Assembly: GCA_934661755.1 (NCBI GenBank)
Contig: CAKUJM010000017.1
Location: 1 to 54,177, forward strand
Direction: 5' to 3'
From: an uncultured Lentisphaeria bacterium
GTDB taxonomy: Bacteria; Verrucomicrobiota; Lentisphaeria; Oligosphaerales; Oligosphaeraceae
DNA length: 54,177 bases
Within the stretch, counting starts at the first letter, position 1; the number at the start of each line of letters is the position of its first letter. A program made the position numbers and the translations under genes. This document shows positions 24,161-32,067 of this stretch, piece by piece. The notes beneath the pieces are model-generated. The model had not been told where the DNA came from and made no database searches. It worked only from the letters and a program-made list of their open reading frames with translations.

Positions 24161-25621
24161 ATGCAAGCCCTCAATCGCACCGTAATGCCGTCGCTGCCGG
24201 TCAAGGCCCTTCAATTTGGCGAAGGAAACTTTCTGCGTGCCTTCATCGACTGGATGATCGATGAGATGAACCGCCAGGGCAAGTTCAACGGCCTGGTCCA
24301 GATGGTCCAGCCCCTGCCCGGCGGGATGGGTGATCTCATCAACCAGCAGGGCGGACTCTACACCCTGATCCTGCGCGGCGTCTCCGCGGGGAAGGTTTGC
24401 GAAAGCCGCCAGATCATCACTTCGGTGAAGGGCTGCCTGAATCCGTACACCGACTGGAAGGGCGTGGTGGCCGCCGCGACGCAACCGGAGCTGCAATTCG
24501 TCTTCTCCAATACCACGGAGGCCGGGATCGAGTACAAGGAAGAGCCATATTCCCCGGGTGAATGCCAGCATTCCTTCCCCGCCAAGCTCACCAGCCTGAT
24601 GCTGGAACGCTGGAAGGCATACGGCGGCGCCGCGGACAAGGGCGTGGTCTTCATCCCCTGTGAGTTGATTGACAGCAATGGCGCGACCCTGCGCCAATGC
24701 ATGCTGCGCCATGCCGCCGACTGGGGACTGCCGGCGGAATTTGGGGCCTGGCTCCAGACGGCATGCCACTACGTCAATACGCTGGTGGACCGCATCGTCG
24801 CCGGCTATCCGCGGGACGAGGCGCGGAAATTCTGCCAGGAGCTGGGATACGAGGACAAGCTGCTGGATTGCGGCGAGGTCTTCCACTTTTTGGTGCTGGA
24901 GGGCGATCCGGAGAGGCTGCGGCAGCTGCCGCTGAAGGAATGCGGCCTGAATGCGGTGATCACCGATGACCAGACGCCGTACCGGATCCGGAAGGTGCGG
25001 TTCCTCAATGGCGCCCACACCGCCGATGTGCTGGCGGCCGCCATGGCCGGATTGACCTATGTCGATGAAATGATGAACGACCCGCTCTTCGGGCGGATGG
25101 TCCGCACGGCGATCTGCCAGGAGATTTTCCCGACTGTCAAGCTGCCGGAGGAGGAAAAGCGCTTCTACGCCGACAGCGTCATTGAACGTTTCCTCAATCC
25201 CTTCGCCCATCATCGGCTGCTCTCGATTTCGCTGAACTCGATTTCCAAATGGAAGGTGCGGGTATTGCCGACGTTGCGCGACTACCTGCAACTCCGGCGG
25301 CAGCTGCCGCCGGTGCTCTCCTTTTCATTGTCGGCGCTGCTGCGATTCTACCGCCTGACGCCGTCCGCCGATGGCCATTCCGCCGGCGCCCGCCTGGGCG
25401 ATGTCAGCTGGCCGGTGGCCGACTCTCCGGAGGTGATCGGATTCTTTGCCCGGATCGCGGCGCTGCCGACCGCCGAATATGTCCGCGAGGCCTTGGCGAA
25501 GGCGGATTTCTGGGATGGCGATCTGAATGCCGTTCCGGGCCTTGCCGAGGCCGTCGTCCGGGGGCTGGAGTCAATCGAGGCGCACGGCATCCGCGAGGCC
25601 GTGTCCGCAGTGCTGCAGTAG
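24161..25621 (+). CDS. uxaB: Tagaturonate reductase
   Basis: A 486-residue mannitol-dehydrogenase-family enzyme converting tagaturonate to altronate with NADH in galacturonate breakdown. The N-terminal cofactor region starts KALQFGEGNFLRAFIDWMIDEMN, and the central core has FIPCELIDSNGATLRQCM and, further on, VRFLNGAHTADVLAAAMAGL with the family Lys/Asn/His neighbourhood. The length matches UxaB of enteric bacteria (about 480). It is followed after eight bases by the altronate dehydratase gene, the next enzyme in the pathway, which supports UxaB over fructuronate reductase UxuB. Confidence 0.9.
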   Translation: MQALNRTVMPSLPVKALQFGEGNFLRAFIDWMIDEMNRQGKFNGLVQMVQPLPGGMGDLINQQGGLYTLILRGVSAGKVCESRQIITSVKGCLNPYTDWKGVVAAATQPELQFVFSNTTEAGIEYKEEPYSPGECQHSFPAKLTSLMLERWKAYGGAADKGVVFIPCELIDSNGATLRQCMLRHAADWGLPAEFGAWLQTACHYVNTLVDRIVAGYPRDEARKFCQELGYEDKLLDCGEVFHFLVLEGDPERLRQLPLKECGLNAVITDDQTPYRIRKVRFLNGAHTADVLAAAMAGLTYVDEMMNDPLFGRMVRTAICQEIFPTVKLPEEEKRFYADSVIERFLNPFAHHRLLSISLNSISKWKVRVLPTLRDYLQLRRQLPPVLSFSLSALLRFYRLTPSADGHSAGARLGDVSWPVADSPEVIGFFARIAALPTAEYVREALAKADFWDGDLNAVPGLAEAVVRGLESIEAHGIREAVSAVLQ

Positions 25622-25629
25622 CCACCGCC

Positions 25630-27081
25630 ATGCGCCACCATCTGCAAATCAATCCGCGCGACAATGTCGCGGTGATGCTCGACGACTCCTCACCGGAGGT
25701 GCCGCGCGGTCATAAATTCGCGCTGCGGGATATCAAGGCCGGCGAGGAGGTCGTCAAATACGGCATGCCGATCGGCCACGCCGCCGGCGACATCCGGCGG
25801 GGGGAGCATGTCCATGTCCATAACCTGAAGACCAGCCTCGACGGCATCCTGGAATATCGCTACGCGCCCTCTGGCGGGTGCGGCGCTGCGGGGCCGCCGC
25901 CGTCCCCGCAGGTGCCGTCATTCCAGGGATACCTGCGCCGCAATGGCCAGGCCGGAATCCGCAATGACCTCTTCATCATTCCGACGGTCGGCTGCGCCAA
26001 CAGCGTCTGCACCGCGCTGGCGAATCGCCTGAACCGGCTTCTGCCGGAGGAGTTTCCCGGACACGCCATTGCCCTGACGCACCCATGCGGCTGCTCGCAG
26101 CTTGGCGACGACCATGAGACCACGCGCTCAATACTATGCGGGCTGGCGCACAGCCCCAACGCCGGCGCGGTGCTGATTGTCGGCCTGGGATGCGAAAACA
26201 ACACCCTCGACGCCTTCCGCGAAAAATTGGGCGATTTCGATCCGGAGCGGATGCGCTTCATGGTCGCCCAGCATGAAGATGACGAAATTGCCGCCGGGAT
26301 GCGGCTGCTCTCGTCGCTGGTCGAAGTGGTCAAAGCCGACCGCCGATGCGCGGTCCCGATCGAAAAACTGGTCGTCGGGCTCAAATGCGGCGGATCCGAC
26401 GGCCTGAGCGGGCTGACCGCCAACCCGCTGGCCGGGCAGTTCTCCGACTGGCTGGTCGCCAGTGGCGGCAGCACCATCCTCAGCGAGGTGCCGGAGATGT
26501 TCGGCGCCGAGACCTTGCTCATGGCGCGATGCCGAAATCGCGGCGTGTTCGACAAGTGCGTCAAGATGGTGAATGACTTCAAGGCGTACTTCACCCGCCA
26601 TGGCCAGGCCATCTATGAAAACCCCTCGCCGGGAAACAGGGCTGGCGGCATCTCCACCCTCGAGGACAAGTCGCTGGGATGCGTGCAGAAGGCCGGCAGC
26701 TCATGCGTCGAAGACGTGCTGGAAATCGGCGGCCATGTCCATTGCCGCGGGCTGAACCTGCTGACCGGACCCGGAAATGACATGGTGGCGTCAACCCTGC
26801 TGGCGGCCTCCGGCGCCCAGCTGATCCTCTTCACCACCGGCCGCGGAACCCCGTTCGGAACGGTGGTGCCGACGATGAAGATCGCCTCCAATTCCGCCCT
26901 GGCGGAACATAAGCGCGGCTGGATCGACTTCGATGCCGGACGGCTGCTTGAGGAAGACCCGGAGGCGATCCGTCAGGAGTTCATTGCCGAGGTGCTGGCG
27001 GTGGCCAATGGCAGCCAGACCGCCAATGAACGCAATGGGGATGAGCAAATCGCCATCTTCAAGGATGGCGTGACCCTGTAG
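25630..27081 (+). CDS. uxaA: Altronate dehydratase
   Basis: A 483-residue enzyme that dehydrates D-altronate to 2-keto-3-deoxygluconate. An N-terminal SAF-like domain (LQINPRDNVAVMLDD to NLKTSLDG) is joined by a Gly/Pro linker to the large UxaA/GarD domain. That domain has YLRRNGQAGIRNDLFIIPTVGCANSV, THPCGCSQLGDDHETT, GLKCGGSDGLSGLTANPLAG, and GRGTPFGTVVPTMKIASNS. Cysteines in these motifs fit the metal or cluster site known for the family. I chose the ATG at 25630, eight bases after uxaB. Its 3' end overlaps the convergent hydrolase gene by 23 bases. Confidence 0.93.
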   Translation: MRHHLQINPRDNVAVMLDDSSPEVPRGHKFALRDIKAGEEVVKYGMPIGHAAGDIRRGEHVHVHNLKTSLDGILEYRYAPSGGCGAAGPPPSPQVPSFQGYLRRNGQAGIRNDLFIIPTVGCANSVCTALANRLNRLLPEEFPGHAIALTHPCGCSQLGDDHETTRSILCGLAHSPNAGAVLIVGLGCENNTLDAFREKLGDFDPERMRFMVAQHEDDEIAAGMRLLSSLVEVVKADRRCAVPIEKLVVGLKCGGSDGLSGLTANPLAGQFSDWLVASGGSTILSEVPEMFGAETLLMARCRNRGVFDKCVKMVNDFKAYFTRHGQAIYENPSPGNRAGGISTLEDKSLGCVQKAGSSCVEDVLEIGGHVHCRGLNLLTGPGNDMVASTLLAASGAQLILFTTGRGTPFGTVVPTMKIASNSALAEHKRGWIDFDAGRLLEEDPEAIRQEFIAEVLAVANGSQTANERNGDEQIAIFKDGVTL

Positions 27082-28072
27082 CGCTGGAGGGTAGGGGAAA
27101 TGATTGCGGTCCGCCGTCAAGCCTGTCCTTGAGATGCTTGAAGCTGCGTCGCATCTCCGCGGCGCTTCCCCAGGCGTGGCGGCGGTTCTGCGGATCCAGG
27201 ATCCGGCAGTGGCCGGTGACAATATGCTCCTCGAGACGCCAGCCGCCGGCGGTTTCATCCAGGGTCCTCCACCACCATCCCCATGACAGGCATTTCATTT
27301 CCAGATTGGGGAGATCCTGCTCGACGACGACTTCGTCGTGCGGCTCCGGATTCAGCAGATACTCCAGATAGAATTTTGCCAGGTGCGCGCACAGCTTGCG
27401 GACCGCCTCGTATTTCATCAGCGCCGCATCAGGGACCACCTTTTCAGTGATGAAATCCGGGACAAAGTATTGGGTGACATTGGCCGGGAGTGGCGGCGGC
27501 CAGCCGTTGAGCCCCACGGGCGGATTCATGCCGTCGCCTGCCGTGGAATAGAGATATTTCAGCATCGGGTCATGCTGATTGGACAATACGATCAGCTGAC
27601 GGGACACCCCTTTGGCTGCCAGCGCCAGCTCTTCATCCTCATCGCCGTTTGCATTGATGGCCGCCCCGGCGATGATGGCGCAGGGGATGCTCTTGCCATC
27701 GCGGGCCAGCTGCGCCAGCGCCCGGATCACCACCCTGGCGCCAAGCGAATGGCCGATCAACGCGATTCCGGCGCGCTCCGACGGTGCGGCCTGCGACAGC
27801 TGCCTGCCCACTTCCCGCCCGTGCTCATCCGCATGATCGCGGCTTTGCCAGAATAACGGATTGTCGCCATCCCAGGCGCAGACAGTGACGGCGGCTCCGG
27901 GGAAGAGCTGCCGGATGGTCTTGACATTGTCGTCATTGCTGGAGTGGTTCCTCAACCACCCGGGGTAGTACTGCACCCGGGTGATTCCGGAGGCCGCCTC
28001 GCCCGCAGACAAAGTCAGCGCGGCGGCCAGGCACAACGCGATCAATCCAGTCGCTTTTCCCATGGACGCCAC
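27059..28072 (-). CDS. Exported alpha/beta hydrolase of unknown substrate
   Basis: A 337-residue protein with a probable Sec signal (ATGLIALCLAAALTLSAGEAA). The nucleophile elbow is GHSLGAR (Ser in the middle), followed by the alpha/beta hydrolase pattern VVIRALAQLARDG, AIIAGAAINANGDED and VLSNQHDPMLKYLYS, where the Asp-Pro region could carry the catalytic acid. The C-terminal part is not recognised and includes a Trp-rich stretch. It may be a lipase or esterase acting outside the cytoplasm, but no substrate can be named. It converges on uxaA with a 23-base overlap. Confidence 0.75.
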   Translation of the reverse strand: MASMGKATGLIALCLAAALTLSAGEAASGITRVQYYPGWLRNHSSNDDNVKTIRQLFPGAAVTVCAWDGDNPLFWQSRDHADEHGREVGRQLSQAAPSERAGIALIGHSLGARVVIRALAQLARDGKSIPCAIIAGAAINANGDEDEELALAAKGVSRQLIVLSNQHDPMLKYLYSTAGDGMNPPVGLNGWPPPLPANVTQYFVPDFITEKVVPDAALMKYEAVRKLCAHLAKFYLEYLLNPEPHDEVVVEQDLPNLEMKCLSWGWWWRTLDETAGGWRLEEHIVTGHCRILDPQNRRHAWGSAAEMRRSFKHLKDRLDGGPQSFPLPSSATGSRHP

Positions 28073-28102
28073 GCCGCTGCCGGATCCAACTGGTATTTGG
28101 CG

Positions 28103-28423
28103 CTATCGCTCCAGATCCTCGGGGGTGATGGGCAGCCCTTCGACCTTCGCGGCCAATTCGGTCCCGGCCCGGAACTTGACGACTTTGCGCGGCGGGATCT
28201 GGACGGTGGCCTCGGGATGGCGCGGGTTGCGGCCAATGCGCGGACGCTGGGTGATAATCTCGAAAACGCCGAATCCGCGCAGCTCGATATGGCCGCCGGC
28301 CGCCAGGATTTCGCCGATGGTCTCCAGGGTGGCCTTGACTGCCTCAAAGGCGTCGCTCTGGGTGATGCCGATCTTCTCAGCTACTGCATTTGCGATATTG
28401 CGCTTGGTCCAAGTGGTAGACAT
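28103..28423 (-). CDS. HU/IHF-family DNA-binding protein
   Basis: A 106-residue DNA-bending protein. The N-terminal helices (TKRNIANAVAEKIGITQSDAFEAVKATLETIGEIL), the beta-strand GGHIELRGFGVFEI and the DNA-inserting arm GRNPRHPEATVQIPPRKVVKFRAG are typical of IHF/HU. The arm has the Asn-Pro intercalation site. It resembles the IHF-like single-gene type more than classical HU, but this is not decisive. AGGAAC lies before the ATG. A hairpin (28499-28543) separates it from serA. Confidence 0.9.
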   Translation of the reverse strand: MSTTWTKRNIANAVAEKIGITQSDAFEAVKATLETIGEILAAGGHIELRGFGVFEIITQRPRIGRNPRHPEATVQIPPRKVVKFRAGTELAAKVEGLPITPEDLER

Positions 28424-28498
28424 ATTGTTCCTGATGCTCCAAAAGGGGGTGGTTGGTTGCGGTGTTGATAAGAAGATGACAGCTCATTTGCAAACGCT

Positions 28499-28543
28499 GC
28501 CGCGAAAAAAGAACGGGGCAGGGCGCATCCGGTTTTTCGCGGC
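28499..28543 (-). terminator. Hairpin between serA and the IHF-like gene
   Basis: GCCGCGAAAAA (28499-28509) pairs with TTTTTCGCGGC (28533-28543) around a 23-base loop. The A/T ends of the stem make it a possible bidirectional terminator for serA. The long loop lowers confidence. Confidence 0.5.
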
Positions 28544-28569
28544 GGCGTTCGGCAAATTGCCGTCCTGGG

Positions 28570-30129
28570 TCATGCCATGGTGAAGGCCACTGCCAGCCGG
28601 GCGTCGACCTCCTTCCTGATGGCGTCGACCATGGCGGAGGCCACCGGCTTGTCGGTATAGACAATGCACAGCGAATTCCTGCCGCTGACATCGTGCGGCG
28701 CATGGATGTCCTCGATGTTGATGGCGGCCTCGCCGAGCAGCCGGGTGATGGCGGCGAGCACTCCGGGACGGTCGGTGTACTCGACCATCAGCAGATTGCC
28801 CTTGGGAAGGACATAGATGCGGTTGAAGTCGTTGATGCGGGAGATCACCATGGTCCCCTCGGCGATGGTGCCGCGTAGCGACACCCGGCGGGCCCCGGCG
28901 TCCATGTCGATGGTCATCGCATTACCATAACGCTTATTTTCATCCGCGTCACGGATTTCCAGCAAGGTGCCGTTATCCTTGAGCATTGCGGTGGCCTCCT
29001 CCGGAGTCTGGTGGGGATTGAAGTCCCGCGAGAGCCCGGCGCAGATCGGCGCGATGAACCACTTCGCAAACGGCTTGAGCGCGCCATAGTAGCTGCAGCT
29101 GATGGTGTTGATGGCGCCGCCGCCAAGCATCTCCTTGGCAATGAACGCCAGCCGGTAGGCCAGGTCCTGGTAGATCTGGTTGAGGCCGTCGGGAATGTCC
29201 TTGTTCACCACATATTTGGTGATGCCCTGCTCAAAGTAGCCGATGAGCTGTTCGGCGGCGCGCTTGGCGGCGGTGTAGTTGGCCTCGTAGGTGTTGGCGC
29301 CCAGATGCGGCAGCATGATGTCCGCCACGTCGGCAATGCTCTTCGGGCCGGGGACGTCCGCCGCATAGACATCGTTGCAGTAGACCAGCTTCTTCTGGGC
29401 CTTGGCCGCCCGCAGGTCGTCCTCATTGACGATGCCGGCACGGGCGCAGTTGATCAGCACGCAGCCACTCTTTACCAGCCCGAGCAGATCCTTGTTGATC
29501 AGGCCGCGGGTCTCGTTGTTCTCCGGAATATGGAGGGTGATGTAGTCGGACTGCTCGAAAAGCTCCTTGAGCGAAACCAGGGTCACGCCCAGCTCGTCGG
29601 CCTTGCCCTTGGCGACAATCGGGTCGTATCCCAGCAGCTGCATGTCGAAGCCGGACGCATGCCTGGCAACCAGCTGGCCGATGTTGCCCAGGCCGACAAT
29701 CCCCAGGATCTTCCCGGAGATCTCGTGCCCCATGAACTTCTTCTTGCTCCAGCCGCCGGCACGGGTGTCGTTGTCGGCGGGGACCAGGAAGCGGTTGGCG
29801 CCCAGCAGCATGGCGAAGACCTCCTCGGCCACGGCGTTGGAATTGGCGCCCGGGGTGTTCATCACGTCGATGTTCTTGCGGCGGGCGTATTTGATGTCGA
29901 TGGTGTTGTACCCGGCGCCGGCACGGATCACCGTGCGCAGATTCGGCAGGACATCCATGATCTCCGGAGTCACCTTCTCGCTGCGGACGATCATGGCCTC
30001 GGCCTCCGGGTGGTTCCGGCACTGCTCCAGCAGGTCGGTGTCCGGATCCTGGATGACATTGTATCCACCCTGGACGAGGATGTTGGCGGCGATCTTGTCC
30101 AGCTTGGTGGGAATTAAGACAGTCTTCAT
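28570..30129 (-). CDS. serA: D-3-phosphoglycerate dehydrogenase with ACT domain
   Basis: A 519-residue enzyme starting serine synthesis. The NAD-binding motif GIVGLGNIGQLVARHASGFD, catalytic Arg230 in INCARAG and His275 in LPHLGANTYEA are present. The third catalytic residue of the family, normally Glu in a DVFxxEP motif, appears here as Asp258 (DVYAADVPG). The C-terminus is an ACT domain (NLLMVEYTDRPGVLAAITRLLGEAAINIEDIH). I chose the ATG at 30129 with AGGGAA upstream. It follows oadB by 94 bases in the same direction, so oxaloacetate decarboxylase and serine synthesis may be co-transcribed. Confidence 0.93.
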   Translation of the reverse strand: MKTVLIPTKLDKIAANILVQGGYNVIQDPDTDLLEQCRNHPEAEAMIVRSEKVTPEIMDVLPNLRTVIRAGAGYNTIDIKYARRKNIDVMNTPGANSNAVAEEVFAMLLGANRFLVPADNDTRAGGWSKKKFMGHEISGKILGIVGLGNIGQLVARHASGFDMQLLGYDPIVAKGKADELGVTLVSLKELFEQSDYITLHIPENNETRGLINKDLLGLVKSGCVLINCARAGIVNEDDLRAAKAQKKLVYCNDVYAADVPGPKSIADVADIMLPHLGANTYEANYTAAKRAAEQLIGYFEQGITKYVVNKDIPDGLNQIYQDLAYRLAFIAKEMLGGGAINTISCSYYGALKPFAKWFIAPICAGLSRDFNPHQTPEEATAMLKDNGTLLEIRDADENKRYGNAMTIDMDAGARRVSLRGTIAEGTMVISRINDFNRIYVLPKGNLLMVEYTDRPGVLAAITRLLGEAAINIEDIHAPHDVSGRNSLCIVYTDKPVASAMVDAIRKEVDARLAVAFTMA

Positions 30130-30223
30130 GATTTGTTCCCTTGATATGCTCGTCGCCGGCCGGCTGCCGCGGCCGCGCCCGGACGTCAGACGCCCGGCGG
30201 CCCGGCGGCACGGCCGGATGGAA

Positions 30224-31969
30224 TTACCTGCCCAGCGCCTGCAGCAGCACGCCGGCGGCGACTGCCGATCCGATGACGCCGGAGACATTCGGGCCCATGG
30301 CGTGCATCAGCAGGAAGTTGGTCGGATCCTCCTCCAGGCCGCACTTGTTGACCACGCGGGCGGCCATCGGCACCGCGGAGACGCCGGCGGCGCCGATCAT
30401 CGGGTTGATCTTGCCGCCGGAGAGCACCTTCATCAGCTTGCCCAGCAGCAAGCCGCCGGCGGTGCCAATCGAGAAGGCGAAGAGCCCGAGCAGCAGGATG
30501 CCGAGGGTCTCCGGCTGCAGGAACTTGTCCGCGCTCATCTTGGAGCCGACCGTCAGGCCGAGGATGATGGTGACGATGTTGCACAGGGCGTTCTGGGCGG
30601 TGTCGCTCAGGCGGTCGGTGCACATGGATTCACGGAAGAGATTGCCCAGCATGAGCATGGAGATCAGCGGCGCGGCATCCGGCAGCAGGAAGCAGCACAG
30701 CAGCGTGATCACGATCGGGAAGACGACCTTCTCCAGCTTGGTGACCTTGCGCAGCTGGGTCATCTTGATCATGCGCTCCTCCTTGGTGGTCAGCGCCCTG
30801 ATGATGGGCGGGAAGATGATCGGCACCAGCGCCATGTAGGAGTACGCGGCCACCGCGATGGACCCCAGCAGGTTCGGCGAAAGCCGGCTGGCCAGGAAGA
30901 TGGCCGTCGGGCCGTCGGCACCGCCGATGATGCCGATGGAGGCGGCGTCCTTAAGCGAGAAGGTGATGAAGGGGCAGATGTTGCTGAGCACCACCGCCAG
31001 CAGCAGCGCGCCGAAGATGCCCAGCTGGGCGGCGCCGCCCAGCAACGCGGTCTTGGGGTTGGCGATCAGCGGCCCGAAGTCGGTCATTGCGCCGACGCCC
31101 AGGAAGATGAAGAGCGGGTAGATCCCCAGGTTGATGCCCTCGAAAAGGATGCCCAGGATGCCGTCCGGGCCGGCAATCCCGGCCAGGGGGATGTTGGACA
31201 TCACGGCGCCAAAGCCGATCGGCACCAGCAGCAGCGGCTCGAAGCCGCGGAAGATCGCCAGGTAGATCAGCAGCAGGCCGATGCCAATCATGATCAGCCG
31301 GCCGATTCCCAGCGTCCACTCGCAGCGGCTCATCTCGATGAAGTCGCAGATGCCGGTGGACTTCCACAGGCCCTTCATCATCTCGCCGAACTTGATGCCC
31401 TTGCTGCCGGACGCCGTCACCGAGTCATGGGAAACGACGTTGGGATCCAGCACGCAGATGACGTCGCCGCAATTGAGGACGCCGCCCATCTTGAAGTTGG
31501 CGCCCTTCTCCACCACCGTGCCGGTGATTCCCAGCTTGAGCTCCGGCTTGCTGCGGGAGGGGATCTCCTGCCCGTTGGCGTCGAACTCGTACTCGCTCTT
31601 GATCTTCAGGATCGCCATCTGACGGCCGGCACGGTAGGTCTTGCCGTTCATCAGCGACTCCGAATAGACGATGGCCGGATTGGGCCAGACGTACTTGATG
31701 ACCAGCAGCCCGTCGGCATTCTGCTCCCAGGCAAACACGCCGTCGGTGGTCTTGTAGAGAATCGGCCTGGCTTCGGCCTTCCGGGCTTCGTCCACCAGCG
31801 CGAAGGGCGACTGCTCGGACGGGGCGACGGGCTGCTGTACGCACTGCGCCGACTCCTCGACGACGATCGTGACGCCGGCCGCCTCGGGCTGCCGGGCATC
31901 CTCCTGCGCCATGGCGCACAGCGCGCAGCCGCACACCAGCACCATAAGTGCATTCTTGAGTGTATTCAT
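30224..31969 (-). CDS. oadB: Na+-pumping oxaloacetate decarboxylase beta subunit with N-terminal extension
   Basis: A 581-residue membrane protein. Residues from about 222 onward match the OadB sodium pump, with the essential motif GGADGPTAIFLASRLSPNLLG carrying the conserved Asp, and further helices such as GPNVSGVIGSAVAAGVLL. The core is a normal OadB of about 360 residues. The first 210 residues are extra: a signal peptide (ALMVLVCGCALCAMA) and a soluble region with a biotinyl-domain-like stretch (GTVVEKGANFKMGGVLNCGDVICVLDPN). This part would lie in the periplasm. It has no biotinylation lysine context, so its role is unknown. Confidence 0.9.
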   Translation of the reverse strand: MNTLKNALMVLVCGCALCAMAQEDARQPEAAGVTIVVEESAQCVQQPVAPSEQSPFALVDEARKAEARPILYKTTDGVFAWEQNADGLLVIKYVWPNPAIVYSESLMNGKTYRAGRQMAILKIKSEYEFDANGQEIPSRSKPELKLGITGTVVEKGANFKMGGVLNCGDVICVLDPNVVSHDSVTASGSKGIKFGEMMKGLWKSTGICDFIEMSRCEWTLGIGRLIMIGIGLLLIYLAIFRGFEPLLLVPIGFGAVMSNIPLAGIAGPDGILGILFEGINLGIYPLFIFLGVGAMTDFGPLIANPKTALLGGAAQLGIFGALLLAVVLSNICPFITFSLKDAASIGIIGGADGPTAIFLASRLSPNLLGSIAVAAYSYMALVPIIFPPIIRALTTKEERMIKMTQLRKVTKLEKVVFPIVITLLCCFLLPDAAPLISMLMLGNLFRESMCTDRLSDTAQNALCNIVTIILGLTVGSKMSADKFLQPETLGILLLGLFAFSIGTAGGLLLGKLMKVLSGGKINPMIGAAGVSAVPMAARVVNKCGLEEDPTNFLLMHAMGPNVSGVIGSAVAAGVLLQALGR

Positions 31970-32067
31970 TGTCTTTTGTCCCTGATAATTCCTGGAATTC
32001 CATGCTCCCCCGCCGGATGACGTCCGCCGTGAAAACGGCGCGGACGGCCCCCGGCGGGGACAGACAA

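Noticed and set aside
29567..32020. Long plus-strand frames opposite serA, oadB and oadA
   Set aside because: Composition is that of an antisense shadow (His, Gln and Arg rich) with no motif.
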